Shown here: one piece after another, positions 28,043-36,120 of the stretch
Layout of the letters: each line of letters starts with the position of its first letter
How positions within the stretch are numbered: the stretch's first letter is position 1
NCBI GenBank assembly: GCA_013824085.1
Contig: PNNF01000018.1
Location: forward strand, 1-47,829
Length of the DNA: 47,829 nt
Source of the DNA: Chlorobiaceae bacterium
GTDB taxonomy: Bacteria; Bacteroidota; Ignavibacteria; Ignavibacteriales; Ignavibacteriaceae
Direction: 5' to 3'
Made by a program: the position numbers and the translations under genes
The notes under the pieces: model-generated
The model's database searches: none
What the model was told of the DNA's origin: nothing
Seen by the model: only the letters and a program-made list of their open reading frames with translations

Positions 28043-28855
28043 ATGGTAGAAGTTGGTAAAATAAAAATTGGTGATGGTAATCCATTTGTTCTTATTGCTG
28101 GTCCCTGTATTGTTGAAAATAGAGAATTAAATTTTTTCACTGCTCAAAAAATTTATGAAATTACTTCTAAACTAAATATTCCTTTCATCTTCAAATCGAG
28201 TTACAGAAAAGCAAACAGAACTAGTGGCAAATCGTTTCAAGGAATTGGCGATCTTGAATCGCTTGAAATAATTCAGATGATTGGAAAAAGTCTCGACGTT
28301 CCAACGCTCACTGACATTCACGCAAATGAGGAAGCGGAGCTTGCTGCTAAATATGTTGACATAATTCAGATACCTGCTTTTTTGTGCAGACAAACTGATC
28401 TATTAGTCGCAGCAGGAAAAACAGGAAAAATTGTGAACATAAAAAAAGGACAGTTCCTTTCGCCATACGATATAAAATATGCTGTCGAAAAAGTTGAGTC
28501 AACAGGAAATAGAAATATTTTGTTGACTGAAAGAGGAACTACATTCGGATACAATAATCTTGTTGTCGATATGCGATCGCTTGTAATTATGAGAGAGAGC
28601 GGCTATCCGATAGTGATGGATGCAACTCATTCTGTCCAACTTCCAGGCAATGCGGGAACAACAGGTGGCGATAAAAAATTTATTGAGCCACTCGCGAAAG
28701 CTGCTGTTGCAATTGGTGTTGATGCACTCTTTCTTGAAGTTCATCCAAATCCTAAAGAAGCAATGAGTGACAAGGAGAGTCAACTTCCGTTGGATGAATT
28801 AAAAAATTTATTGACTCGTTTAGTAAAACTTGATTCAATTACAAAAGGTTATTGA
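28043..28855 (+). CDS. kdsA: 3-deoxy-8-phosphooctulonate synthase
   Basis: The 270-residue enzyme condenses phosphoenolpyruvate with arabinose 5-phosphate to make Kdo 8-phosphate, the first committed step of Kdo synthesis for lipopolysaccharide. LIAGPCIVEN, FKSSYRKANRTS, LTDIHANEEAE, IQIPAFLCRQTDLL, NILLTERGTTFGYNNLVVDMR and DATHSVQLPG are all conserved. I chose ATG at 28043, as AAGGA at 28033-28037 is correctly spaced and the longer TTG start would overlap ruvB. It is followed one base later by an unknown gene rather than by kdsC. Confidence 0.95.
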   Translation: MVEVGKIKIGDGNPFVLIAGPCIVENRELNFFTAQKIYEITSKLNIPFIFKSSYRKANRTSGKSFQGIGDLESLEIIQMIGKSLDVPTLTDIHANEEAELAAKYVDIIQIPAFLCRQTDLLVAAGKTGKIVNIKKGQFLSPYDIKYAVEKVESTGNRNILLTERGTTFGYNNLVVDMRSLVIMRESGYPIVMDATHSVQLPGNAGTTGGDKKFIEPLAKAAVAIGVDALFLEVHPNPKEAMSDKESQLPLDELKNLLTRLVKLDSITKGY

Positions 28856-28856
28856 A

Positions 28857-29537
28857 GTGTCGCAAGAATTTCCAAGAAAAATTTATGACTACGAACTAGA
28901 TTGGCTCAGTGTGTTATTGCCAAGTAACAAAGCGGTTTATAAAAATTATTTTGAAAAAATAAAATCACTTTACGTAATTGGTAATGGAAGATTTAATGAG
29001 ATGAATTTTATACTTGGAAACATTGATCAGAAACCAGATTTATCTATTCCATCTTCTTCGATATTTGCAATTGGTGGAATTCAATTTGCTGACAATAATT
29101 TGGATATTGTTATTCATCAAGAAGATGAAGAAATGATTGAAGTTGATTTCTCTTTCTCTCAAATAGTAAATGATTTTAACTTGCTTTCGATTCTGAAAAA
29201 ATGGAGTTTCTCTGATTGGAATTCCGGAGATAAATCACCTTTGTTAAATAATGAAGTGAGAGAAGTTGTTATTAAGCCGGATAAATATCTACTCGTTTTT
29301 GATTCTGAAAATAAAAAAATTTGGATGCACGATTTAAATAGTCATTTTAATTTAATTATTCCAGTTACGAATTTTTTCAATGAGTTGATGTTGTATAAAA
29401 AAATTATTGATCCAAAAATTGCATTGAAGCCGAGTAATTTTTTTTCATGTTTGTCAAATTATGCAGATGGAGATTTAAGAGCAGCATTTATCAATTATAA
29501 TAAATATCTTAGAAAACTAAATTTAAGTTTCGACTAA
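28857..29537 (+). CDS. hypothetical protein in the Kdo/Lpt operon
   Basis: I do not recognise this protein. From the GTG at 28857 it is 226 residues (a TTG at 28830 would add nine and overlap kdsA). It is soluble, with no signal peptide and no clear membrane segment, and is rich in aromatic and acidic residues. Landmarks are YDYELDWLSVLLPSNK, LYVIGNGRFNEMNFI and IFAIGGIQFADNNLDIVIH. It lacks the DxDG motif of HAD phosphatases, so it is not the missing KdsC. The position between kdsA and kdsD, with a one-base gap after kdsA, suggests a role linked to Kdo or envelope assembly; that is inference from context. Confidence 0.7.
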   Translation: MSQEFPRKIYDYELDWLSVLLPSNKAVYKNYFEKIKSLYVIGNGRFNEMNFILGNIDQKPDLSIPSSSIFAIGGIQFADNNLDIVIHQEDEEMIEVDFSFSQIVNDFNLLSILKKWSFSDWNSGDKSPLLNNEVREVVIKPDKYLLVFDSENKKIWMHDLNSHFNLIIPVTNFFNELMLYKKIIDPKIALKPSNFFSCLSNYADGDLRAAFINYNKYLRKLNLSFD

Positions 29538-29573
29538 GAGATAATTAAAAAAACAATTTTATTAGGTGCAGGA

Positions 29574-30551
29574 TTGAACAAAGAAGAAATTATTAAAAAA
29601 GGAAAAGAAGTAATCAGGATAGAAGCAGAAGCCGTGTTTGCGCTTATTGAAAGCATTGATGATAGCTTTTATTCTGTGATTGAAAAAATATTTGAATGCA
29701 GCGGAAGAGTTGTTCTTACTGGAATGGGGAAGTCTGGATTGATTGCAAGAAAAATAGTTGCAACATTAAACTCAACAGGAACCGCCGCAATTTATCTGCA
29801 TCCAAGCGATGCTGTGCACGGAGATCTTGGAATGGTGAGGAAGGAAGATGTTGTTATTCTTCTTTCAAAAAGTGGTGAGACTGAAGAGATAATTAATTTG
29901 ATACCAATGTTAAAGCGGCTTGAAGTTACATTGATTGGAATGATTGGAAATACAAATTCCAAAATTGCACGCGAAGTTGATTACATCCTAAATGTTGCAG
30001 TGCCCGAAGAAGCGTGTCCATTTGACTTAGCGCCAACTGCATCAACAACTGCTACATTAGCAATGGGAGATGCTATTTCCGTTTGTCTATTGAAGCGAAG
30101 AGGATTCACAGAAGAAGATTTTGCGATGCTGCATCCGGGTGGAAGTTTGGGTAAAAGACTCTCACTAAAAATAAGCGAGATTATGTCCACTGGAGATAAA
30201 ATTCCTATTGTAAATGAGAACGCTCCTTTGAAAGATGCGATTTATAAAATCACTTCAAAATTTCTTGGATGCACAGGAGTAGTGAATGATAAGAATGTCT
30301 TAATCGGAATTATTACCGATGGAGATTTGCGAAGACTTTTAGAAAAAACATTGGATATAAAAAATCTTTTAGCAAAAGATGCTATGTCACTGAATCCCAA
30401 AAAAATATCACCAGATGTGCTCGCTTCATTTGCATTGCAACAAATGGAAAATCATAAAATCACTTCGCTCTTTATTACAAATGAAAAAAAGAATCCGATT
30501 GGAATAATTCATCTGCACCAACTTCTTAATTTGGGTTTAAGCAGCAGATGA
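29574..30551 (+). CDS. kdsD: arabinose 5-phosphate isomerase
   Basis: The 325-residue protein has a SIS sugar-isomerase domain (about 30-175) followed by two CBS domains (about 205-320). The isomerase shows LTGMGKSGLIARKIVATLNS, LHPSDAVHGDLGM, LSKSGETEEII and the C-terminal FAMLHPGGSLGKRL. It converts ribulose 5-phosphate to arabinose 5-phosphate, the substrate of KdsA. The start is TTG with AGGTGCAGGA just upstream; the next Met lies inside the SIS domain, so TTG is the best choice. It overlaps lptC by four bases. Confidence 0.94.
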   Translation: MNKEEIIKKGKEVIRIEAEAVFALIESIDDSFYSVIEKIFECSGRVVLTGMGKSGLIARKIVATLNSTGTAAIYLHPSDAVHGDLGMVRKEDVVILLSKSGETEEIINLIPMLKRLEVTLIGMIGNTNSKIAREVDYILNVAVPEEACPFDLAPTASTTATLAMGDAISVCLLKRRGFTEEDFAMLHPGGSLGKRLSLKISEIMSTGDKIPIVNENAPLKDAIYKITSKFLGCTGVVNDKNVLIGIITDGDLRRLLEKTLDIKNLLAKDAMSLNPKKISPDVLASFALQQMENHKITSLFITNEKKNPIGIIHLHQLLNLGLSSR

Positions 30552-31087
30552 AAAAAATAATTTTTCTTTTCGTTGGATTAATTATTTTTTCTGGATGTGG
30601 AAATGATTCAATAAAACCACCTGTCTCCGAAATTAAAATTGCTGAACTTCCCGCTCAAGAGAGTTGGAACTCCACCATTGTTTTTACTGACTCGGGAAGA
30701 ACACAAGCAATTGTTCAAGTTGGACATTTAAGATCATTCACAAATGCACAAGAAACTTTAATAGATGATAATTTAAAAATTGATTTCTATGACAATAATG
30801 AAATTGTAACTTCAACACTTAAATCAAGGCGGGGAAGAGTGGACGACAAAACCAAAGATTTATACGCATACGAAGATGTTAAAGTGGTGAACAACGAAGG
30901 AACAACTATAACAACAGAAGAATTGATGTGGAGAAATTCTGATAGTAAAATTGTCTCGAATAAATTTGTTACAATTATTTCTCCAACAGAAAAAATTCAA
31001 GGTTTCGGTTTTGAATCTGATCAGTATCTCAGGAACTATGTTATTTATAGAATTACTTACATCACCAATATCGATACACTGCGATGA
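30548..31087 (+). CDS. lptC: LptC-like lipopolysaccharide export lipoprotein
   Basis: The 179-residue protein has a lipobox after a hydrophobic signal sequence (LIIFSGC, Cys at about 17) and a beta-jellyroll-type region with IVQVGHLRSF, LKIDFYDNNEIVTSTLKS and DLYAYEDVKVVNNEGTTITT. This matches LptC family (YrbK) proteins that take lipopolysaccharide from the LptB2FG extractor to LptA. Being a lipoprotein rather than a bitopic membrane protein is common in this phylum. Overlaps of four bases with kdsD and with the next gene support one operon. Confidence 0.85.
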   Translation: MKKIIFLFVGLIIFSGCGNDSIKPPVSEIKIAELPAQESWNSTIVFTDSGRTQAIVQVGHLRSFTNAQETLIDDNLKIDFYDNNEIVTSTLKSRRGRVDDKTKDLYAYEDVKVVNNEGTTITTEELMWRNSDSKIVSNKFVTIISPTEKIQGFGFESDQYLRNYVIYRITYITNIDTLR

Positions 31088-32496
31088 AAAAAAACTTCTA
31101 CATAGTTTTCCAATTAGTCATTTTAAAATTTATTTTTTTGTCGTCATTTATTTGGGCGCAAAATGAAAACACGATAACTATTATTGGACGCGAATTAATT
31201 GGTCGTGTTGAAAATGGAGAAATGATTCGTGAAGTGATTGGCGATGTAGTATTAACTCAAGGAAACGTTGTTATTACTTGCGACAGAGCAATTCAGTATA
31301 TCGAACGAAATGATGCAAAGTTAATGGGGAATGTAATAGTTAGACAAGATACTCTTACAATCAAAACTGATGAAGGATTTTATTTCGGAAATTCTCGCAG
31401 AGCTTATTCAAACAAAGGTGTAATTCTTGACGACAAAAAAGTAATTTTGACTGCAAGAATTGGTGAATATTTTTTTAATGAACAGTATGCTGATTTTGAA
31501 GAGAACGTAAAATTAGTAGATGCAGCTTCAACATTAACTTCTGAACGATTAATTTATTATCGAAGACTGGACAAAGCAGTTGCGATAGATAATGTAAAAA
31601 TAATAGATGCAGAGAATGAAATTACTGCCGATAGTTTAATTCATTATCGAAATGAAAAAATGACTTACGGATTTGATAACATCAAAATAAAAAATTTCCG
31701 AAACAACACTTGGATTTTCGGTGACAGAATTACTGATGACAGAAATAAAAATTATAGTTTGATAGATCTCAATCCTTTATTAGTTCAAATTGATTCTGTA
31801 AAAACTAAAGTTGGTGATTCCATAATTGTTACTATTGATTCGCTAATAATCAAATCAAATAAAATGGAGTCTTTTAGGGACACTACAAATCGATTCATCG
31901 CAACAGATTCTGTCCTGATAGTTCGTGGTAATTTTGCATCTCGAAATGATTACACTATCTATTTTCGCGATAAAGATAAAATCATTACAAATAAAAAGGA
32001 TGGTAATTTTGAACCGCCAATATTGTGGTTTGAAAATTCGCAGCTCTCGGGTGATTCAATTACAATATTTTTGAAGGAGAGTAAAATTGATGAAATTTTT
32101 ATTAATCGAAATGCGTTGTTAGTTTCAGAAAATATTTTGTTCCCAAAAAGATTCGATCAAATTAGCGGCTCAAGAATTGTGCTCCGGTTCTATGATGGAA
32201 AGCTAAGTGCTACCGAAGTTTTTGAAAATGTTTTGAGCATCTATTTTTTGTATGAAGGACCTGATCCCAACGGTGCAATAAAAGCAAGTGCGAAAGATGC
32301 AATAATTGAAATTCTTGATGGAAGAGTCGATAAAGTGAAATTATATGGAAATCCCAATAGCGAATTTTTTCCAGAAATTTTAGTTCGCAACAAAGAAAAA
32401 GAATTTACTTTGCCAAGATTTCAGTATTTTGGTAGTCGTCCAACAAGAGAATATTTAATCCAAATAAATAAAAAAGAAAAAAATATAATTGAATGA
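31084..32496 (+). CDS. OstA/LptA-like periplasmic protein
   Basis: The 470-residue protein has a signal peptide (about 1-22, ending in IWAQ) and repeated beta-strand modules typical of OstA_2/LptA domains: VVLTQGNVVITCDRAIQYI, DAKLMGNVIVRQDTLTIKT, NVKLVDAASTLTSERLIYY. This double-length OstA-like protein is the Bacteroidota-type equivalent of LptA and is expected to bridge lipopolysaccharide across the periplasm. It is much longer than E. coli LptA (185), with a C-terminal half of unclear function. It overlaps lptC and lptB by four bases on each side. I withhold a symbol because some such proteins are not proven LptA. Confidence 0.8.
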   Translation: MKKNFYIVFQLVILKFIFLSSFIWAQNENTITIIGRELIGRVENGEMIREVIGDVVLTQGNVVITCDRAIQYIERNDAKLMGNVIVRQDTLTIKTDEGFYFGNSRRAYSNKGVILDDKKVILTARIGEYFFNEQYADFEENVKLVDAASTLTSERLIYYRRLDKAVAIDNVKIIDAENEITADSLIHYRNEKMTYGFDNIKIKNFRNNTWIFGDRITDDRNKNYSLIDLNPLLVQIDSVKTKVGDSIIVTIDSLIIKSNKMESFRDTTNRFIATDSVLIVRGNFASRNDYTIYFRDKDKIITNKKDGNFEPPILWFENSQLSGDSITIFLKESKIDEIFINRNALLVSENILFPKRFDQISGSRIVLRFYDGKLSATEVFENVLSIYFLYEGPDPNGAIKASAKDAIIEILDGRVDKVKLYGNPNSEFFPEILVRNKEKEFTLPRFQYFGSRPTREYLIQINKKEKNIIE

Positions 32497-33227
32497 GTCA
32501 AACATTAAGCTGTAAAGATTTAGTAAAAATCTATAAGAAAAGAACAGTTGTAAATAAAGCATCCATTCAAGTTTCAAAAGGGGAAATTGTCGGATTGCTC
32601 GGACCAAATGGTGCAGGAAAGACAACTACTTTTTATATGATGGTCGGAATGGTAACACCTGACAGTGGACAAGTTTTTATAGATGATAAAGAAATTACTA
32701 AAGTCCCGATGTACAAACGTGCAAGAATGGGAATCGGATATCTTCCTCAAGAAGCTTCTGTCTTTAGGCGACTCTCAGTTGAAGATAACATTATGGCTGT
32801 ATTGCAGATGATGAAGTTGACAAATGAACAGAGGAAAGAAAAACTTGAAAAACTTATTATTGATTTGAACATCGCTCCAATCAGAAAAAGTCTTGGTTTT
32901 CAACTTAGCGGTGGAGAGCGACGCAGAACAGAAATAGCACGTTCGCTTGCAACTGATCCGAATTTTATTTTGCTCGATGAACCTTTTGCTGGAGTTGATC
33001 CGATTGCAGTTGAGGATATTATGAACATTGTTTCGAATCTTAAAAATAGAGGAATTGGAGTTTTGCTGACAGATCACAATGTGCACGAAACTTTAAGCAT
33101 AGTTGATAAAGCATATATTTTGATAAACGGTTTGATTTTTAAGGCTGGTGACGCCAAAGATATTTCTGAGGATGAAGAGGTTAGGAAATTATATTTGGGT
33201 GAAAAATTCAAATTAGATCGTTATTAA
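32493..33227 (+). CDS. lptB: lipopolysaccharide export ABC transporter ATPase
   Basis: The 244-residue ATPase has Walker A GPNGAGKTTTFYM, the Q-loop YLPQEASVFRRL, signature LSGGERRR and Walker B FILLDEPFAGVDP. YLPQEASVFRRL is specific to LptB among ABC ATPases. It powers extraction of lipopolysaccharide from the inner membrane with LptF/LptG, which are not in this window. The ATG overlaps the previous stop by four bases. The stop codon lies inside the first of the four repeats that precede the phosphorus operon. Confidence 0.95.
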   Translation: MSQTLSCKDLVKIYKKRTVVNKASIQVSKGEIVGLLGPNGAGKTTTFYMMVGMVTPDSGQVFIDDKEITKVPMYKRARMGIGYLPQEASVFRRLSVEDNIMAVLQMMKLTNEQRKEKLEKLIIDLNIAPIRKSLGFQLSGGERRRTEIARSLATDPNFILLDEPFAGVDPIAVEDIMNIVSNLKNRGIGVLLTDHNVHETLSIVDKAYILINGLIFKAGDAKDISEDEEVRKLYLGEKFKLDRY

Positions 33228-33262
33228 GAAATTCTTAACAATTTCTTAACAATTTCTTAACA
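33224..33262 (+). promoter_or_regulatory. candidate Pho box: four direct repeats, 11-base spacing
   Basis: TTAAGA at 33224, then TTAACA at 33235, 33246 and 33257, give four direct repeats with an exact 11-base period (about one helical turn). Tandem TTAACA-like hexamers with about five-base spacers are the known recognition pattern of PhoP-type regulators in Bacillus, and E. coli PhoB also binds 11-base direct repeats. The array ends 71 bases before phnD, the first of eight phosphorus-uptake genes, and overlaps the lptB stop codon. That a PhoB/PhoP regulator binds here is inference; phoB/phoR are not in this operon. Confidence 0.75.
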
Positions 33263-33333
33263 TTGAAATATCGAACATCGTTTGATTGCATCTTTTATTA
33301 TTGGCATATTAGATGATTAAGTTTTAAAAAATT

Positions 33334-34263
33334 ATGACATTATTAAAATATTTTATTTATTTGCTTCCCCTTCTTTTATTTGTTGTAATAACTACAAGTT
33401 CAGAATTGAAGGAGAGGGAACTCGGTTCTCGATATAATCCGATTCGTCTTTATTTTACCCCTTCTGTGGATGCTAAAACAATTACAACAAATGCAAAAGA
33501 ATTAACCGCTTTTTTAGAAGCTGAAACTGGTTATTATTTTGTTACTGCAGTTCCATCCAGTTTTATTGCTGTTGTTGAAGCATTCGGAACTAAAAAAGCT
33601 GACATCGCAATCATCAATACTTTCTCATATTTGATGAGTAATGAAAAATATGGTGCTCAAGCTTTGCTTCGTGTTGTTAGGCGTGGCGGACAAACATCAT
33701 ACAAAGGACAAATTATTACTCTGGTAGATTCTGGTATTGATTCTATTCAAGATCTCGAAGGAAAAAAAATGGCTTATGTCGATCCTTCTTCCACTTCTGG
33801 ATACATCTTACCAAAATTTTTACTGATGCAAAAGGGCATCCAACCTTCCGATGAAACTTTTGCGATGAAGCATGACAATGTTGTTACAATGGTTTATCAA
33901 GGGCAAGTCGATGCGGGTGCAACTTTTTATAGTCCACCTGATCCAGTTACAGGACAGATGTTAGATGCTCGGATGAGAGTATTGCAACAATTTCCTGATG
34001 TCGAGAAAAAAATAAAAATTATTGCTTTCACTCCAGAGATTCCAAATGATCCAGTGGTTTTCAGAAAAGATCTTCCGCAAGAAATGAAAGATAAAGTTGT
34101 AAATGCTCTTTTAAAATTTGTATCTACTCCTGAAGGTGTAAAAGCATTAGGAAGAATTTATAGCGTTGAAGGGCTTGTAAGAACAACAGATGCTGATTAT
34201 GATATATTAAGGCGAATGCTCGCTGACCAAGAAATAGCTTTAGAAGAAATGTTGAATAAATAA
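33334..34263 (+). CDS. phnD: PhnD-type phosphate/phosphonate/phosphite-binding protein
   Basis: The 309-residue protein has a signal sequence (about 1-22) and the PhnD fold. Landmarks are NPIRLYFTPSVDAKTI, ADIAIINTFSYL, GKKMAYVDPSSTSGYILPKFLL, QGQVDAGATFYSPP and IAFTPEIPNDPVVFRKDLP. It delivers a phosphorus oxyanion to the PhnC/PhnE importer. No phosphonate-degrading genes (C-P lyase, phosphonatase) or phosphite dehydrogenase are in the window, so the substrate could be phosphate itself, phosphite or phosphonate. It is the first gene of the Pho-box-controlled run. Confidence 0.87.
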   Translation: MTLLKYFIYLLPLLLFVVITTSSELKERELGSRYNPIRLYFTPSVDAKTITTNAKELTAFLEAETGYYFVTAVPSSFIAVVEAFGTKKADIAIINTFSYLMSNEKYGAQALLRVVRRGGQTSYKGQIITLVDSGIDSIQDLEGKKMAYVDPSSTSGYILPKFLLMQKGIQPSDETFAMKHDNVVTMVYQGQVDAGATFYSPPDPVTGQMLDARMRVLQQFPDVEKKIKIIAFTPEIPNDPVVFRKDLPQEMKDKVVNALLKFVSTPEGVKALGRIYSVEGLVRTTDADYDILRRMLADQEIALEEMLNK

Positions 34264-34271
34264 AAAAGAAT

Positions 34272-35033
34272 ATGCTACTTGAAGTAAAAAATCTCCATAA
34301 AATTTATAAAAATGGTACGCACGCCCTAAAAGGAGTTAGCTTTAAAGTTAAAGAGGGAGAATTCCTTGTAATAATTGGATTAAGTGGCTCGGGTAAATCA
34401 ACTTTGTTGCGATGTATTAATCGATTGATTGAACCGACTACAGGAAAAATTATTTTTAATGGAAAAGATGTAACTCACGTAAGAGGCGAAGAACTACGTG
34501 ACTTAAAAAGACAGATTGGGATGGTATTCCAACAGTTTAATTTAATTAAGCGGAGATCAGTTTTAACCAATGTTATCACGGGTAAACTCGGTTCGCTTGG
34601 AACTTTTGAATCAATCTTTGAGAAATTTTCAGATGATGTTTATGAAAAAGCTCACAGTTGTCTTGAAACAGTAGGAATAAGTGAAAAAGCGAAAATGAGA
34701 GCCGATTCTTTGAGTGGTGGTCAGCAGCAACGCGTTGCTATTGCAAGAAGTTTAATGCAAAATCCAAAATTGTTACTTGCTGATGAACCTGTCGCTTCAC
34801 TTGATCCAGCAACTTCAAATTCAGTGATGCAATATTTTGAAAAAATTAATAAAGAATTTGGAACTACAGTAGTGTGTAATCTTCATTTCTTAAGTCTTGT
34901 AAGAAAATATGCTTCCAGAGTTATTGCCTTAAAAGCAGGAGAAATTATTTATGAAGGTTCACCACACGAAATTAGCGAAGAGTGGTTCAGAACTATTTAT
35001 GGCGAAGAAGCAGAAGAGGTGGAAATACGATGA
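34272..35033 (+). CDS. phnC: phosphonate/phosphate importer ATPase
   Basis: The 253-residue ABC ATPase has Walker A GLSGSGKSTLLR, the Q-loop FQQFNLIKRRSVLTNV, signature [13 protein letters not shown] and Walker B LLLADEPVASLDP. The QQFNLIKRRSVLTNV stretch and VVCNLHFLSLVRKYA are characteristic of PhnC. It pairs with the following permease, overlapping it by four bases (ATGA). It powers uptake of the ligand bound by PhnD. Confidence 0.93.
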   Translation: MLLEVKNLHKIYKNGTHALKGVSFKVKEGEFLVIIGLSGSGKSTLLRCINRLIEPTTGKIIFNGKDVTHVRGEELRDLKRQIGMVFQQFNLIKRRSVLTNVITGKLGSLGTFESIFEKFSDDVYEKAHSCLETVGISEKAKMRADSLSGGQQQRVAIARSLMQNPKLLLADEPVASLDPATSNSVMQYFEKINKEFGTTVVCNLHFLSLVRKYASRVIALKAGEIIYEGSPHEISEEWFRTIYGEEAEEVEIR

Positions 35034-36106
35034 GCAGTATTCCTGAATTAGATATTCATCCGCATCATATAATTCAAAAGAAGAAAGATAAAGAAGCCAA
35101 GTTCAATCTTGTTAAAGCTATCTTCTTAGATATTTTCTTTGTCTTTTATGCAATCATTGTTTTGCAAAGAGCAATCTATTATAAATTTATTTTACAACTT
35201 CGCGAGCTTCCATTTTCGTGGAATGAAATTTTATTAATATTTATTCTCAGTATTATTATCGGTACTCTTTGGGCTGTTAGTAGAACTTCAATCTCTGCTA
35301 AGTTATTCGGAATTGCCAAGGATACTAAAGTTACAAAATGGACTGTAGAAATTTTTGGTTGGACTCTTTTCAACTTAACTTTTATCGCAGGATGGGTTGT
35401 TACTCAAATTTCTATAGTTGATATTTTTAGTTCAGAAGGAATTGAAGGTGCAAATAGAATTTTTGGTGCAATGTTCAGACCAGAGATGGGGATTTTTGAT
35501 GATGCTCTCTTTGCAATTATCGAAACTATCTACATCGCTTTAGTTGCAACATTAATTTCAATTCCTCCAACTCTACTTTTGAGTTTTCTATCGGCAAGAA
35601 ATTTAATGAAAGACAGTAAACTCAGTTTTTCGGTTTACTACGTAATTAGAGTTATCACAAATTTTGTTCGTTCAATTGAGCCATTAATTTGGGCAATCAT
35701 TTTTTCTGTTTGGGTTGGTATCGGTCCATATGCAGGAATGATTGCGCTTCTGGTTCATACAATTGCATCCAACGCAAAGCTTTATTCAGAAGCGATTGAA
35801 AGTATTGAAGAAGGTCCACTTGAGGCGATTTCTGCAACGGGTGCAAATAAAATTCAGGTCGTTTGGTATGCTGTTGTTCCACAAATTATTCTTCCATTCT
35901 TGGCGTTCACAATTTATCGTTGGGATATTAACGTTAGAATGGCGACCATAATTGGATTAGTTGGTGGTGGTGGAATTGGTACAATGTTAATGCAGTATCA
36001 AGGAATAGCAAAGTGGCATGAAGTTGGATTGATAGTAATCATGATTGCAGTTGTGGTATGGATTATGGATTATATAAGTGCAAAAATTAGAGAAGCAATT
36101 TATTAA
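35030..36106 (+). CDS. phnE: PhnE-type importer permease with extended N-terminus
   Basis: The 358-residue permease starts at ATG 35030, overlapping phnC. The C-terminal two-thirds has the PhnE pattern: ETIYIALVATLISIPPTLLLSFLSARNLM, RSIEPLIWAIIF, and the EAA-loop region SIEEGPLEAISATGANKIQVVWYAVVPQ. About 90 extra N-terminal residues hold probably two more membrane segments before the usual PhnE start, against about 260-280 residues for many PhnE proteins. A longer in-frame start at 34982 would lie within phnC and is unlikely. Confidence 0.88.
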   Translation: MSSIPELDIHPHHIIQKKKDKEAKFNLVKAIFLDIFFVFYAIIVLQRAIYYKFILQLRELPFSWNEILLIFILSIIIGTLWAVSRTSISAKLFGIAKDTKVTKWTVEIFGWTLFNLTFIAGWVVTQISIVDIFSSEGIEGANRIFGAMFRPEMGIFDDALFAIIETIYIALVATLISIPPTLLLSFLSARNLMKDSKLSFSVYYVIRVITNFVRSIEPLIWAIIFSVWVGIGPYAGMIALLVHTIASNAKLYSEAIESIEEGPLEAISATGANKIQVVWYAVVPQIILPFLAFTIYRWDINVRMATIIGLVGGGGIGTMLMQYQGIAKWHEVGLIVIMIAVVVWIMDYISAKIREAIY

Positions 36107-36120
36107 TAATAGGAGATAAT

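Noticed and set aside
28857-29537. Unknown protein as a KdsC phosphatase
   Set aside because: The HAD DxDG and downstream Lys/Asp motifs are absent, and the length and composition differ.
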